From Reyranella sp. (GTDB lineage: Bacteria > Pseudomonadota > Alphaproteobacteria > Reyranellales > Reyranellaceae), in contig NZ_JAFKJN010000010.1 in the NCBI RefSeq assembly GCF_017305915.1, forward strand, positions 62,001 to 126,000: a DNA stretch of 64,000 nt, written 5' to 3'. Both the position numbers and the translations under genes were made by a program. The notes beneath the pieces are model-generated. The model was not told the origin of the DNA and searched no databases. It worked only from the letters and a program-made list of their open reading frames with translations. Positions 19,289 through 26,714 of the stretch are shown piece by piece (position 1 is the stretch's first letter; each line of letters begins with the position of its first letter).

Positions 19289-19720
19289 TCAGAACTGGTT
19301 CTTCATGGATTGCGGCGGCGGCCCCGGGGGCTCGCGCTCGATCCAGTAGCTCTTGGCGCCGCGGTCCATGCGCAGGCGCAGGAAATCCTTGCCGAACGCC
19401 CGCATGATGAGGCCGATCGGCGTGATGGTCACGAAGAACAGCAGGCCGAGGACCAGCGGGTTCATGACCTTGTAGAGGAGAAGGCCGAACTTCAGCCAAA
19501 GCCGGTTCAGCGGCGCCAGCACCTTGGGATAGGTGTAGGCAATCACCAGGAACGCGACCGCCAGCGGCAGGGTGTAATGCCAGCCGCGATGGTCGCGATG
19601 CCACGACAGAACGCTTACAAGGGCAAAGAAGCCCGCGAAAACGAGGCCAAATCCGCGATCGGAGCCAGCCTTGACGTGCTCCTCCCGCGAGAAATCCTCA
19701 TGCAATCCGCTGGTCGCCAT
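19289..19720 (-). CDS. SxtJ family membrane protein
   Basis: A 143-residue protein with three to four membrane helices (about residues 24-40, 48-65, and 82-106) and a charged C-terminal tail rich in proline. The stretch RLWLKFGLLLYKVMNPLVLG and the GKDFLRLRMD segment match SxtJ-type proteins, named from the saxitoxin cluster but widespread beside carbamoyltransferases. It is the first gene of the SxtJ / DUF5989 / carbamoyltransferase / quinone oxidoreductase series. The biochemical role is not known. Confidence 0.83.
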   Translation of the reverse strand: MATSGLHEDFSREEHVKAGSDRGFGLVFAGFFALVSVLSWHRDHRGWHYTLPLAVAFLVIAYTYPKVLAPLNRLWLKFGLLLYKVMNPLVLGLLFFVTITPIGLIMRAFGKDFLRLRMDRGAKSYWIEREPPGPPPQSMKNQF

Positions 19721-19828
19721 GAATGCTGCGGCCGGTTCCTTTTCGGGGGCCTTAAGTCCCTGATCGCCAACGCGAAGTCAATGGCGAGCAGGGACAGTTT
19801 GTGAGCCGTTTTGGCTCAGGCCTGGGCC

Positions 19829-20488
19829 TTACGCCTTCTGGCCGACAGCCTGCGCCAGCAGGGCGGTCAAGGTAAGGCGCCACACGGCGACCGCGCGCTC
19901 GAGGCTGAGGCCGTCGCGGCGACGCAGCACGATCCAGGCATCGAGCGACAGCGCCGCGCCGATGGCGTCGGCCAGCTCCTCGCGGGCCTGCTCGGTGAGG
20001 GTGGCGAACTCGGGCGCGAACACCTCGAAGGTCGCCTCACGCAGCTCGTTGCGCGCCTGCTGGCTGCGCTCGGTCAGCGCCGGATGGTCGACGAACTGGC
20101 CGGCCGCCACGCGCAGCGGGACGACCTTGTCGAACAGCTCGGCGAACGCCTTCACGACGTCCTCGATGCGCGCCTCCAGGGGACGGCTCGCCGACGGCAT
20201 CTCCGGCACGGCCACGTCGGCCCGGATGCTGTCCATCACAGTTACGAAAAGTGACTCAACGTCGTGGAAATGCTGGAACACCGACCGGACCGAGACGTCG
20301 GCCCGCTTGGCGACGCCCACCACGGTGGGGGCCACGCTCGTCTCCGCGATCATGGCCTTGGCCGCCGCGATGATCTTGCGCCGGGTCTCGGCCGCGCGAC
20401 GATTGCGCCCGTCGGTTCGCACCATAGTGTTACCTGCCTCTGCCGCCACGGCGTCGCCGCGCGGCGCTACAACCGCTACATCCGTCAT
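19829..20488 (-). CDS. TetR/AcrR family transcriptional regulator
   Basis: A 219-residue regulator. The N-terminal helix-turn-helix is at about residues 30-76: RRKIIAAAKAMIAE, VGVAKRADVSVRSVFQHFHD. The C-terminal ligand domain is divergent, as usual. ATG 20488 is preceded by aggaag; a shorter start at 20425 is possible. Neighbours are the SxtJ-type operon (same strand, downstream) and a HAD hydrolase (divergent), either of which might be its target. Confidence 0.9.
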   Translation of the reverse strand: MTDVAVVAPRGDAVAAEAGNTMVRTDGRNRRAAETRRKIIAAAKAMIAETSVAPTVVGVAKRADVSVRSVFQHFHDVESLFVTVMDSIRADVAVPEMPSASRPLEARIEDVVKAFAELFDKVVPLRVAAGQFVDHPALTERSQQARNELREATFEVFAPEFATLTEQAREELADAIGAALSLDAWIVLRRRDGLSLERAVAVWRLTLTALLAQAVGQKA

Positions 20489-20607
20489 TTCATCTTCCTG
20501 ATCGGAAAGTGAAGGCGCCGGCTAGTCGATGACCGGGTCGGTCGCCTATTGGGAGCGGGTGAAATAGGCGCCGACTGCGGCAGGAACAAGGTAAAGACGG
20601 TCGCACC

Positions 20608-21273
20608 ATGCTGAATACGAGCCATGCACCCCCTCTCGCGGTCCTGTGGGATTTCGGGGGCGTCATCCTGACTAGTCCGTTCGAAGCCTTCCGGCGCTAC
20701 GAAAACGAGGCTGGCCTTCCCGAAGATTTCATCCGCGGCCTCAATGCGCGCAATCCAGACGTCAATGCCTGGGCGAAAATGGAACGAAGCGAGGTGACGC
20801 TCGCGCAGTTCGTCGCGCTGTTCGAAGCGGAAGCTGCGGCGCACGGTCACAAGCTCGACGGCTGGCGCGTGCTGCAGGCGATCAGCGGCGACATTCGGCC
20901 GCAGATGGTGGAGGCCCTGCGCCGCTGCAAGGCGGCCTTCAGGGTCGCCTGCATCACCAACAACATGAAGCACGGCGAAGGACCCGGCATGGCGCGCAGC
21001 CCGGACAGGGCCGCGGCGGTCGCCGAAGTGATGACGCTGTTCGAGCACGTGGTCGAATCGAGCAAACTCGGCTTCCGCAAGCCCGATCCGCGCATCTACC
21101 AACATGCCTGCGAGCTGATCGGCGTGCCGCCGGAGCGTTGCGTTTATCTCGACGATCTCGGCATCAACCTCAAACCCGCCAAGGCCCTGGGCATGCGGAC
21201 GATAAAGGTGGGCGATCCAGACAAAGCGATCGCCGAATTGGAAGCGATCGTCGGCATCCCACTGAAAGGCTGA
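20608..21273 (+). CDS. HAD-IA family hydrolase
   Basis: A 221-residue haloacid dehalogenase superfamily protein resembling the phosphatase part of epoxide hydrolase N-termini. The nucleophile is the aspartate in VLWDFGGVIL (residue 15), motif II is ITNN near 117, motif III is in GFRKPDPRIY, and motif IV is YLDDLGINL. Cytoplasmic. It ends 2 bases before the acyl-CoA carboxylase start, so the two are cotranscribed, perhaps with the phosphatase acting on CoA or metabolite side products. Confidence 0.88.
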   Translation: MLNTSHAPPLAVLWDFGGVILTSPFEAFRRYENEAGLPEDFIRGLNARNPDVNAWAKMERSEVTLAQFVALFEAEAAAHGHKLDGWRVLQAISGDIRPQMVEALRRCKAAFRVACITNNMKHGEGPGMARSPDRAAAVAEVMTLFEHVVESSKLGFRKPDPRIYQHACELIGVPPERCVYLDDLGINLKPAKALGMRTIKVGDPDKAIAELEAIVGIPLKG

Positions 21274-21275
21274 CC

Positions 21276-22823
21276 ATGAGCTGGGAGAAAGAAGTCGAGG
21301 AGCTGCGCCGCCGCGAGGCCTTCGCGCAGCGCATGGGCGGACCCGATAAGATCAAGCGCCAGCACGACGGCGGCAAGCTGACGGTGCGCGAGCGCATCGA
21401 CCGGCTGCTCGACACGGACTCCTTCCACGAGATCGGTGCCATTGCCGGCAAGGCCGAGTACGACGCTGACGGTCAATTGGTCGACTTCACGGCTTCCAAT
21501 TTCGTGATGGGTCGCGGCCGCATCGACGGCCGGCCGGTGGTGGTCGGCGCCGACGACTTCACGGTGCGCGGCGGCGCGGCCGACGCCTCGATCCACGAGA
21601 AGCAGGTCGTGTCCGAGCAGATGGCGGGCGAGCTCGGCATCCCGGTGGTGCGGCTGGTCGACGGCACCGGCGGCGGCGGCTCGGTGAAGAGCTACGAGAT
21701 AACCGGCACGACCTACGTGCCGAAGAATCCCGGCTGGGAGCATGTGGTCGACAACCTGGCCCGCGTGCCGGTGGTGGCGCTGGGCCTGGGCTCGGTCGCC
21801 GGGCTGGGCGCGGCGCGGCTGGTGACGTCGCACTATTCGCTGATGGTGACCGGCATCTCGCAGATGTTCGTCGCCGGCCCGCCGGTGGTGGCGCGGCTGG
21901 GGGAGAAGGTCACCAAGGAGGAACTGGGCGGCACCGAGATCCACGCCCGCAACGGCGCGGTCGACGACGAGGTCGCGAGCGAGGACGAAGCCTTCGCGCG
22001 CACGCGGCGGTTCCTGAGCTACCTGCCCTCCTCGATCGACGGCCTGGCCGAGCGGCAGCCGAGCAACGACGACCCCAATCGCCGCGAGTCCGCGCTGATC
22101 GAGGCGATCCCGCGCGACCGCCGCAAGGTCTATCGCGTCAGGCCGATCGTCGAGGCCTGCGTAGATCGCGGCAGCTTCCTCGAGATCGGCAAGATGTGGG
22201 GCCGCTCGGTGGTGACCGGCCTCGCCCGGCTCGACGGCTGGCCGGTCGCGGTGCTGGCCAGCGACCCCTTCTTCTATGGCGGCGGCTGGACGACCGATGC
22301 CAGCCACAAGGTCACGCGCTTCGTCGATTTCTGCGAGACCTTCCATCTGCCGGTGGTGCACTTCGTCGACATCCCGGGCTTCGTGATCGGCGTCGCCGGC
22401 GAGAAGGCGGCCACCATCCGGCACGGCGCGCGGGCGCTGGCCGCGGTCTACCAGGCCAAGGCGCCGTGGTGCTCGATCCTGCTGCGCAAGTCGTTCGGCG
22501 TGGCGGGGGCGGCGCACCAGAACTGGCAGAAGTACAATTTCCGCTATGCCTGGCCGTCGGGCGACTGGGGTTCGCTGCCGCTCGAGGGCGGCATCGAGGC
22601 CGCCTACAAGGCCGAGCTCGCCGCCGCGCCCGATCCGGCGGCGCATCTCGCGGCGATCGAGGCGCGGCTCAACAAGGTGCGCTCGCCTTTCCGCACCGCC
22701 GAGCGCTTCGGCGTCGAGGAGATCATCGACCCGCGCGACACCCGCAGGCTCCTGTGCGAGTTCGCCAATCTGGCCGCGCCGATGCGCAGGCCCGGCCCGC
22801 GCAGCTTCGGATACAGGCCGTGA
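21276..22823 (+). CDS. acyl-CoA carboxylase, carboxyltransferase (beta) subunit
   Basis: A 515-residue biotin-dependent carboxyltransferase of the PccB/MccB type. It opens with a REAFAQRMGGPDKIKRQHDG stretch; the N-terminal carboxyltransferase domain has DFTVRGGAADASI and the oxyanion-type DGTGGGGSV, and the C-terminal domain has DIPGFVIGVAGE and SFGVAGAAHQNW. It transfers CO2 from carboxybiotin to an acyl-CoA. The biotin carboxylase/alpha subunit is not adjacent, so substrate specificity (propionyl, methylcrotonyl or other) is unresolved. Followed by palindromic element C. Confidence 0.9.
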   Translation: MSWEKEVEELRRREAFAQRMGGPDKIKRQHDGGKLTVRERIDRLLDTDSFHEIGAIAGKAEYDADGQLVDFTASNFVMGRGRIDGRPVVVGADDFTVRGGAADASIHEKQVVSEQMAGELGIPVVRLVDGTGGGGSVKSYEITGTTYVPKNPGWEHVVDNLARVPVVALGLGSVAGLGAARLVTSHYSLMVTGISQMFVAGPPVVARLGEKVTKEELGGTEIHARNGAVDDEVASEDEAFARTRRFLSYLPSSIDGLAERQPSNDDPNRRESALIEAIPRDRRKVYRVRPIVEACVDRGSFLEIGKMWGRSVVTGLARLDGWPVAVLASDPFFYGGGWTTDASHKVTRFVDFCETFHLPVVHFVDIPGFVIGVAGEKAATIRHGARALAAVYQAKAPWCSILLRKSFGVAGAAHQNWQKYNFRYAWPSGDWGSLPLEGGIEAAYKAELAAAPDPAAHLAAIEARLNKVRSPFRTAERFGVEEIIDPRDTRRLLCEFANLAAPMRRPGPRSFGYRP

Positions 22824-22837
22824 AACAGACTCTCCCA

Positions 22838-22932
22838 CCTCCCCCGTCATACGGGGGAGGCAGGGCGGGGGAAGGCGACAACACGACTGCGGCTTACCCC
22901 CTCCTGTATCCTCCCCCGTATGACGGGGGAGG
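22838..22932. repeat. two-ended palindromic element, copy C
   Basis: Two cctccccc/gggggagg palindromes at 22838-22860 and 22910-22932 bound a 95-base unit with the same inner tails as copies A and B. The right-hand palindrome ends in gggggagg and abuts gagcATG, so it supplies the ribosome-binding site of recX. Confidence 0.75.
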
Positions 22933-22935
22933 AGC

Positions 22936-23493
22936 ATGAGTAGGAAGATCGTCAAACCGATCACCGCCAAATACCTGCAGAACGCCGCGACGTTCTATCT
23001 CGAGCGCTATCCCAGCACGGCCGAGGGCCTGCGCCGCGTGCTGAACCGGCGGGTGCGCAAGGCGGAGATGGCCGAGACGCCGATCATCGACGACGTCAAG
23101 CAGACCATTGACGCCATCGTGGCGAAGTTCGTCGGCGCGGGCGTAGTCGACGACAAGGCCTTCGCCCAGACCAAGGCAAGGGCGCTGCACCGGCGCGGCA
23201 CCTCGACCCGCCAGACTCGGCAGCGGCTGAAGCTCGCCGGCATCGACGAGGAGACGCTCGACCAGGCGATGGCCGGCCTCGACCAGGAGCTCGACACCGA
23301 TCCGCGCCGGCGCGAATGGCAGGCCGCGGTGGCACTGGCCCGCCGCCGTCGGCTCGGGCCGTTCCGGCAGAAAGACCGCAAGGAGCTCCGCAATCGCGAT
23401 CTCGCCGCCATGGCGCGCGGCGGCTTCGAGTACGACCTTGCCAAAAAGGTGATCGACGCACCCGACCCCGACTCACTGGACGAGCCGCGCTGA
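22936..23493 (+). CDS. recX: RecX family regulatory protein
   Basis: A 185-residue RecX homologue, a modulator that binds RecA filaments and limits their extension. It is made of tandem three-helix repeats: AATFYLERYPSTAEGLRRVLNRR-type repeat 1, VDDKAFAQTKARALHRRGTS repeat 2, and a C-terminal repeat with GGFEYDLAKKVI. recA is not nearby. Translation depends on the Shine-Dalgarno-like sequence at the edge of palindromic element C. Confidence 0.85.
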   Translation: MSRKIVKPITAKYLQNAATFYLERYPSTAEGLRRVLNRRVRKAEMAETPIIDDVKQTIDAIVAKFVGAGVVDDKAFAQTKARALHRRGTSTRQTRQRLKLAGIDEETLDQAMAGLDQELDTDPRRREWQAAVALARRRRLGPFRQKDRKELRNRDLAAMARGGFEYDLAKKVIDAPDPDSLDEPR

Positions 23494-23512
23494 CGCGGGC
23501 CATGCTCGGCGC

Positions 23513-23863
23513 ATGACCGTCACGATCTGGCACAATCCGCGCTGCAGCAAGTCGCGGCAGACGCTCGAGCTCCTGCAGAAGAAAGGCGTCGCGCCCGTCA
23601 TCCGGGAATATCTCAAGGAGCCGCCCGGTAAGGCTGAGGTGGAGAAACTGATCGACATGGTGGGCGGCGATCCCGGCGAGTTGGTCCGCGACGGCGAAGC
23701 CGAGTTCAAAGCGCTCAAAAAGAAAAAGGCCGAGATGAGCAAGGCCGACATCGCCAGGGCCATCGCGGCCCATCCCATCCTGCTGCAGCGGCCGATCGTG
23801 GTTGCCGGCAAGAAGGCCGCGATCGGGCGGCCACCGGAAGCGGTGCTGCCGCTCCTGAAGTAG
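23513..23863 (+). CDS. arsC: ArsC family arsenate reductase (glutaredoxin type)
   Basis: A 116-residue ArsC-family protein. The catalytic cysteine is in NPRCSKSRQ (residue 11), and the conserved arginine region RPIVVAGKKAAIGRPPE is at about 93-109. Proteins of this size either reduce arsenate with glutaredoxin or are Spx-like; the NPRCSKSR motif favours arsenate reductase. No ars transport or regulatory genes are adjacent, so a general thiol role cannot be excluded. Confidence 0.86.
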   Translation: MTVTIWHNPRCSKSRQTLELLQKKGVAPVIREYLKEPPGKAEVEKLIDMVGGDPGELVRDGEAEFKALKKKKAEMSKADIARAIAAHPILLQRPIVVAGKKAAIGRPPEAVLPLLK

Positions 23864-23879
23864 GCACGGAGGCCACGAC

Positions 23880-25550
23880 GTGGTCGGCCGCCTGCGACTC
23901 TGGTCGGGCTACGTCCTTCTCGCCTATGTCACCACGCATCTGCTGAACCACGCGCTCGGCCTGATCTCGCTGCGCGTCATCGAGGCCGGCCGCCTCTGGT
24001 TCGTCTTCGTCTGGCAGAGCCTGCCGGGCCAGGTCGTGCTCTACGGCGCGCTGACCCTGCATTTCAGCCTCGCGCTGTGGGCGATCGTGCGCCGCCGCTC
24101 ATTGCATCTCTCGGCGTGGGAATGGACGCAGCTCGGGCTCGGCATGTCGATCGTGCCGCTGGCGGCGCTGCATGCCGTCGCGACGCGGGTGGCGCACGAC
24201 TATTACGGCGTGCAGAGCGGCTATCCCTGGGTGCTGGCCTCGCTCGCCTCGAGCGGCTGGTGGGGCATCGCGCGCCAGTTCTCCCTGCCGTTCGTGGTCT
24301 GGATCCATGCCTGCATCGGCCTCCACTTCGCCTGGCGCCTGCGCCCCTGGTATCGCGACTGGCTGCCGGTGCTCTACGCCATCGCCCTGCTGGTGCCGGC
24401 AGCCGGCGTCGCCGGCGCAGCGATCGCGCTGCGCGACATGCTCGAGATGGCACAGGTGCCCGGTTTCCTGCGCGATGTCTTCGACAAGGTGCACGCGCCG
24501 AACGCATCAACCGCGGCAGAGCTCTACATGATCGCCGACACGCTGGCCGGCGGCGCATTGGTGCTGCTGGCGGCCGCGTTCGCGGCGCGGCCGGTGCGCG
24601 ATTACTGGGAACGGCGCGCGGGTGTCGTCCATCTCGCTTACAGCGACCGCAAGCGGGTCGACAGGGCGGCGGGCCTCAGCGTGCTGGAGATGAGCCGCAT
24701 CGCCGGCATCCCGCACGCCTCGGTGTGCGGCGGCCGCGGCCGCTGCTCGACCTGCCGGGTGCGCGTGGGCGGCCCCGACCGCGCCAAGCTGCCGCCGCCC
24801 TCGCCCGAGGAGCAGAAGGTGCTGACGCGGGTCGGCGCGCCGGAGAATGTCCGGCTCGCCTGCCAGCTCCGGCCGCCGCCCGGCCGCTACCGCATCACGC
24901 CGTTGCTGCCGGCGACGTCCGGCCCGGTCGAGGCCTATCGCCGCCAGCCGCAGGCGCATGGCGGCGAACGCTATGTCGCGATCCTGTTCGCCGACATCCG
25001 GGGCTTCACCTCGATCTCCGAGGGCCGCCTGCCCTACGACGTGGTGTTCCTGCTCAACCGCTATTTCCGCGCCACCGGCCAGGCGGTGCAGGCGGCCGGC
25101 GGCCGGCTCGACAAGTTCATCGGCGACGGCGTAATGGCGATCTTCGGCCTCGACCGCGAGCCTGAGGTGGCCTGCCGCCAGGCGCTCGACGCCGCCCGCC
25201 GCATGTCGCTGGCGCTGGAGGACCTCAACGAGGCCCTGTCGGGCGATCTCGACCAGCCGCTGCGCATCGGCATCGGCCTGCATGCGGGACCGGCGATCGT
25301 GGGCGAGATGGGCTACGACCGCGCCGCCTCACTGACCGCCATCGGCGACACGGTGAACACCGCGAGCCGGCTCGAAACGCTGACCAAGGAGTTCAAGGTC
25401 GAGCTGGTGGTTTCACAGGAGCTGATCGACCGCGCCGGCGCCGATCTCTCGGCCGCGCCGATGCACGAGGTCGATATCCGCGGCCGCCAGGGTAAGCTTG
25501 CCGTGCGCGCCGTCGTCAGTGCCCGTGACCTCACGGCCTTGTCATCGTGA
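23880..25550 (+). CDS. membrane adenylate/guanylate cyclase with diheme-like anchor and 2Fe-2S domain (CyaC-like)
   Basis: A 556-residue class III cyclase with three modules. Residues 1-240 hold about six membrane helices with histidines placed inside or at the ends of helices (H20, H24, H61, H98, H106, H143, H149), resembling the b-heme anchor of succinate dehydrogenases. Residues 250-345 form a ferredoxin-type 2Fe-2S domain with C283, C289, C292 and C328. Residues 363-556 are the cyclase domain with metal aspartates D372 and D416 and the transition-state pair N493/R497. This plan matches quinone-responsive cyclases such as CyaC of Sinorhizobium meliloti. The start is a GTG. Probably makes cAMP in response to respiratory redox state. 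Confidence 0.87.
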   Translation: MVGRLRLWSGYVLLAYVTTHLLNHALGLISLRVIEAGRLWFVFVWQSLPGQVVLYGALTLHFSLALWAIVRRRSLHLSAWEWTQLGLGMSIVPLAALHAVATRVAHDYYGVQSGYPWVLASLASSGWWGIARQFSLPFVVWIHACIGLHFAWRLRPWYRDWLPVLYAIALLVPAAGVAGAAIALRDMLEMAQVPGFLRDVFDKVHAPNASTAAELYMIADTLAGGALVLLAAAFAARPVRDYWERRAGVVHLAYSDRKRVDRAAGLSVLEMSRIAGIPHASVCGGRGRCSTCRVRVGGPDRAKLPPPSPEEQKVLTRVGAPENVRLACQLRPPPGRYRITPLLPATSGPVEAYRRQPQAHGGERYVAILFADIRGFTSISEGRLPYDVVFLLNRYFRATGQAVQAAGGRLDKFIGDGVMAIFGLDREPEVACRQALDAARRMSLALEDLNEALSGDLDQPLRIGIGLHAGPAIVGEMGYDRAASLTAIGDTVNTASRLETLTKEFKVELVVSQELIDRAGADLSAAPMHEVDIRGRQGKLAVRAVVSARDLTALSS

Positions 25551-25605
25551 TTTCGTTGCGCGGGCCGGTAGGTCCGTGAGGATGCCGGCAAAGGAGACAT
25601 CGATC

Positions 25606-26079
25606 ATGCGCGCCCTTTCGATCCTCGCCGCTCTGGCGATCGCAGCCTCGGCCGGCGGTGCGCTCGCCATGGGCAACGATTCGCAGCCGTCGTCGGCAGC
25701 ATCGGGCGATCCGGACTACGGCCGCGCCAAGGCGATGATCGAGGCCAGGAAGTACGGCGAGGCGATCCCGGTGCTGCAGCAGGTCGTCGCCAAGAACCCC
25801 AAGAACGCCGACGCCTACAATCTGCTGGGCTTCGCCACGCGCAAGTCGGGCAACCCGCAGGGCTCGCTGCAGTACTACACCACGGCGCTGCAGATCGATC
25901 CCAAGCATCTCGGCGCCAACGAATATATCGGCGAGGCCTACCTGATGCTCGACCAGCCGCAACAGGCCGAGCAGCATCTCGCGCGCCTCGATCAGCTCTG
26001 CGTCTTCGGTTGCGCGGAATATCGCGAGCTCAAGGCCGCGATCGCCAACTACAAGGCCGGCAAGAAACCGACGAACTAG
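25606..26079 (+). CDS. secreted TPR-repeat protein (paralogue 1)
   Basis: A 157-residue protein with a signal peptide (MRALSILAALAIAASAGGAL) and two to three TPR units: YGEAIPVLQQVVAKNPKNAD, AYNLLGFATRKSG, and GSLQYYTTALQIDPKHLGA. A conserved LCVFGCAEY segment near the C-terminus has two cysteines three residues apart, likely oxidised in the periplasm. ATG 25606 is preceded by aaggaga. It is followed by a close paralogue 29 bases downstream, evidently a tandem duplication. Confidence 0.85.
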   Translation: MRALSILAALAIAASAGGALAMGNDSQPSSAASGDPDYGRAKAMIEARKYGEAIPVLQQVVAKNPKNADAYNLLGFATRKSGNPQGSLQYYTTALQIDPKHLGANEYIGEAYLMLDQPQQAEQHLARLDQLCVFGCAEYRELKAAIANYKAGKKPTN

Positions 26080-26108
26080 GGTATTCGCCCCAGCACGAGG
26101 AGGTTCCC

Positions 26109-26594
26109 ATGCGCTCCGCCCTTTGCTTTTCGGTTGCGTCCTGCGTCCTCGGCTTCTCCATCGCAGCCTTCGCCGCCGGCGGCGGGGGCGGCGGCATCGA
26201 CAGCACGCCGGCCAAACCGGTCGATCCGGCATTCGGCCAGGCCCGGGCGCTGATCGAGGCGAAAAACTACGCGGCGGCCATGCCTCTGCTGCAGCAGGTC
26301 GCGGCCAAGGATCCGAGGAACGCCGATGCCTACACCCTGATGGGCTACGCCACGCGCAAGTCGGGCAATCCCAACGGTTCGCTGCAGTACTACAATCAGG
26401 CGCTGACGCTCGATCCCAAGCATATCGGCGCGCACGAATATGTCGGTGAGGCCTACCTGATGCTCGACCGCCTGCCGGAAGCCGAGCAGCACTTGGCGCG
26501 GCTTGATTCGCTCTGCCTGTTCGGCTGTACCGAATATCGTATGCTGAAAACGGCGATCGCCAACTACAAGGCCGGCCGAAAGCCCACGAACTAG
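26109..26594 (+). CDS. secreted TPR-repeat protein (paralogue 2)
   Basis: A 161-residue paralogue of the preceding gene with the same plan: signal peptide ending in AAFA, a glycine-rich linker, TPR units (YAAAMPLLQQVAAKDPRNAD, SLQYYNQALTLDPKHIGA), the LCLFGCTEY two-cysteine segment, and the same final residues NYKAGRKPTN. Signal and linker have diverged more than the TPR core. Probably periplasmic, acting as a protein-interaction scaffold; partner unknown. Confidence 0.85.
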   Translation: MRSALCFSVASCVLGFSIAAFAAGGGGGGIDSTPAKPVDPAFGQARALIEAKNYAAAMPLLQQVAAKDPRNADAYTLMGYATRKSGNPNGSLQYYNQALTLDPKHIGAHEYVGEAYLMLDRLPEAEQHLARLDSLCLFGCTEYRMLKTAIANYKAGRKPTN

Positions 26595-26676
26595 CAAGCG
26601 GAACTGATTCGTCACCCCGAGCGCAGCCGAGGGGACGACAGGGTGCGCCGTTCGTTCCCCCACGCTATGCTCGCGT

Positions 26677-26694
26677 CATAAACGAACGTTTATG
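26677..26694. promoter_or_regulatory. inverted repeat operator candidate upstream of the IOR gene
   Basis: A perfect 7-base inverted repeat, cataaac-gaac-gtttatg, lies 21 bases upstream of the start of the indolepyruvate oxidoreductase gene. Its A/T-rich symmetric form stands out from the GC-rich surroundings and is typical of a repressor binding site. No regulator gene is adjacent. Confidence 0.55.
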
Positions 26695-26714
26695 ACCGCG
26701 CCCCGGGAGGGCCC

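Noticed and set aside
26611..26639. Hairpin gtcacccc...ggggacgac after the second TPR gene as a terminator.
   Set aside because: Only four consecutive pairs are solid and there is no T run; too weak to annotate.
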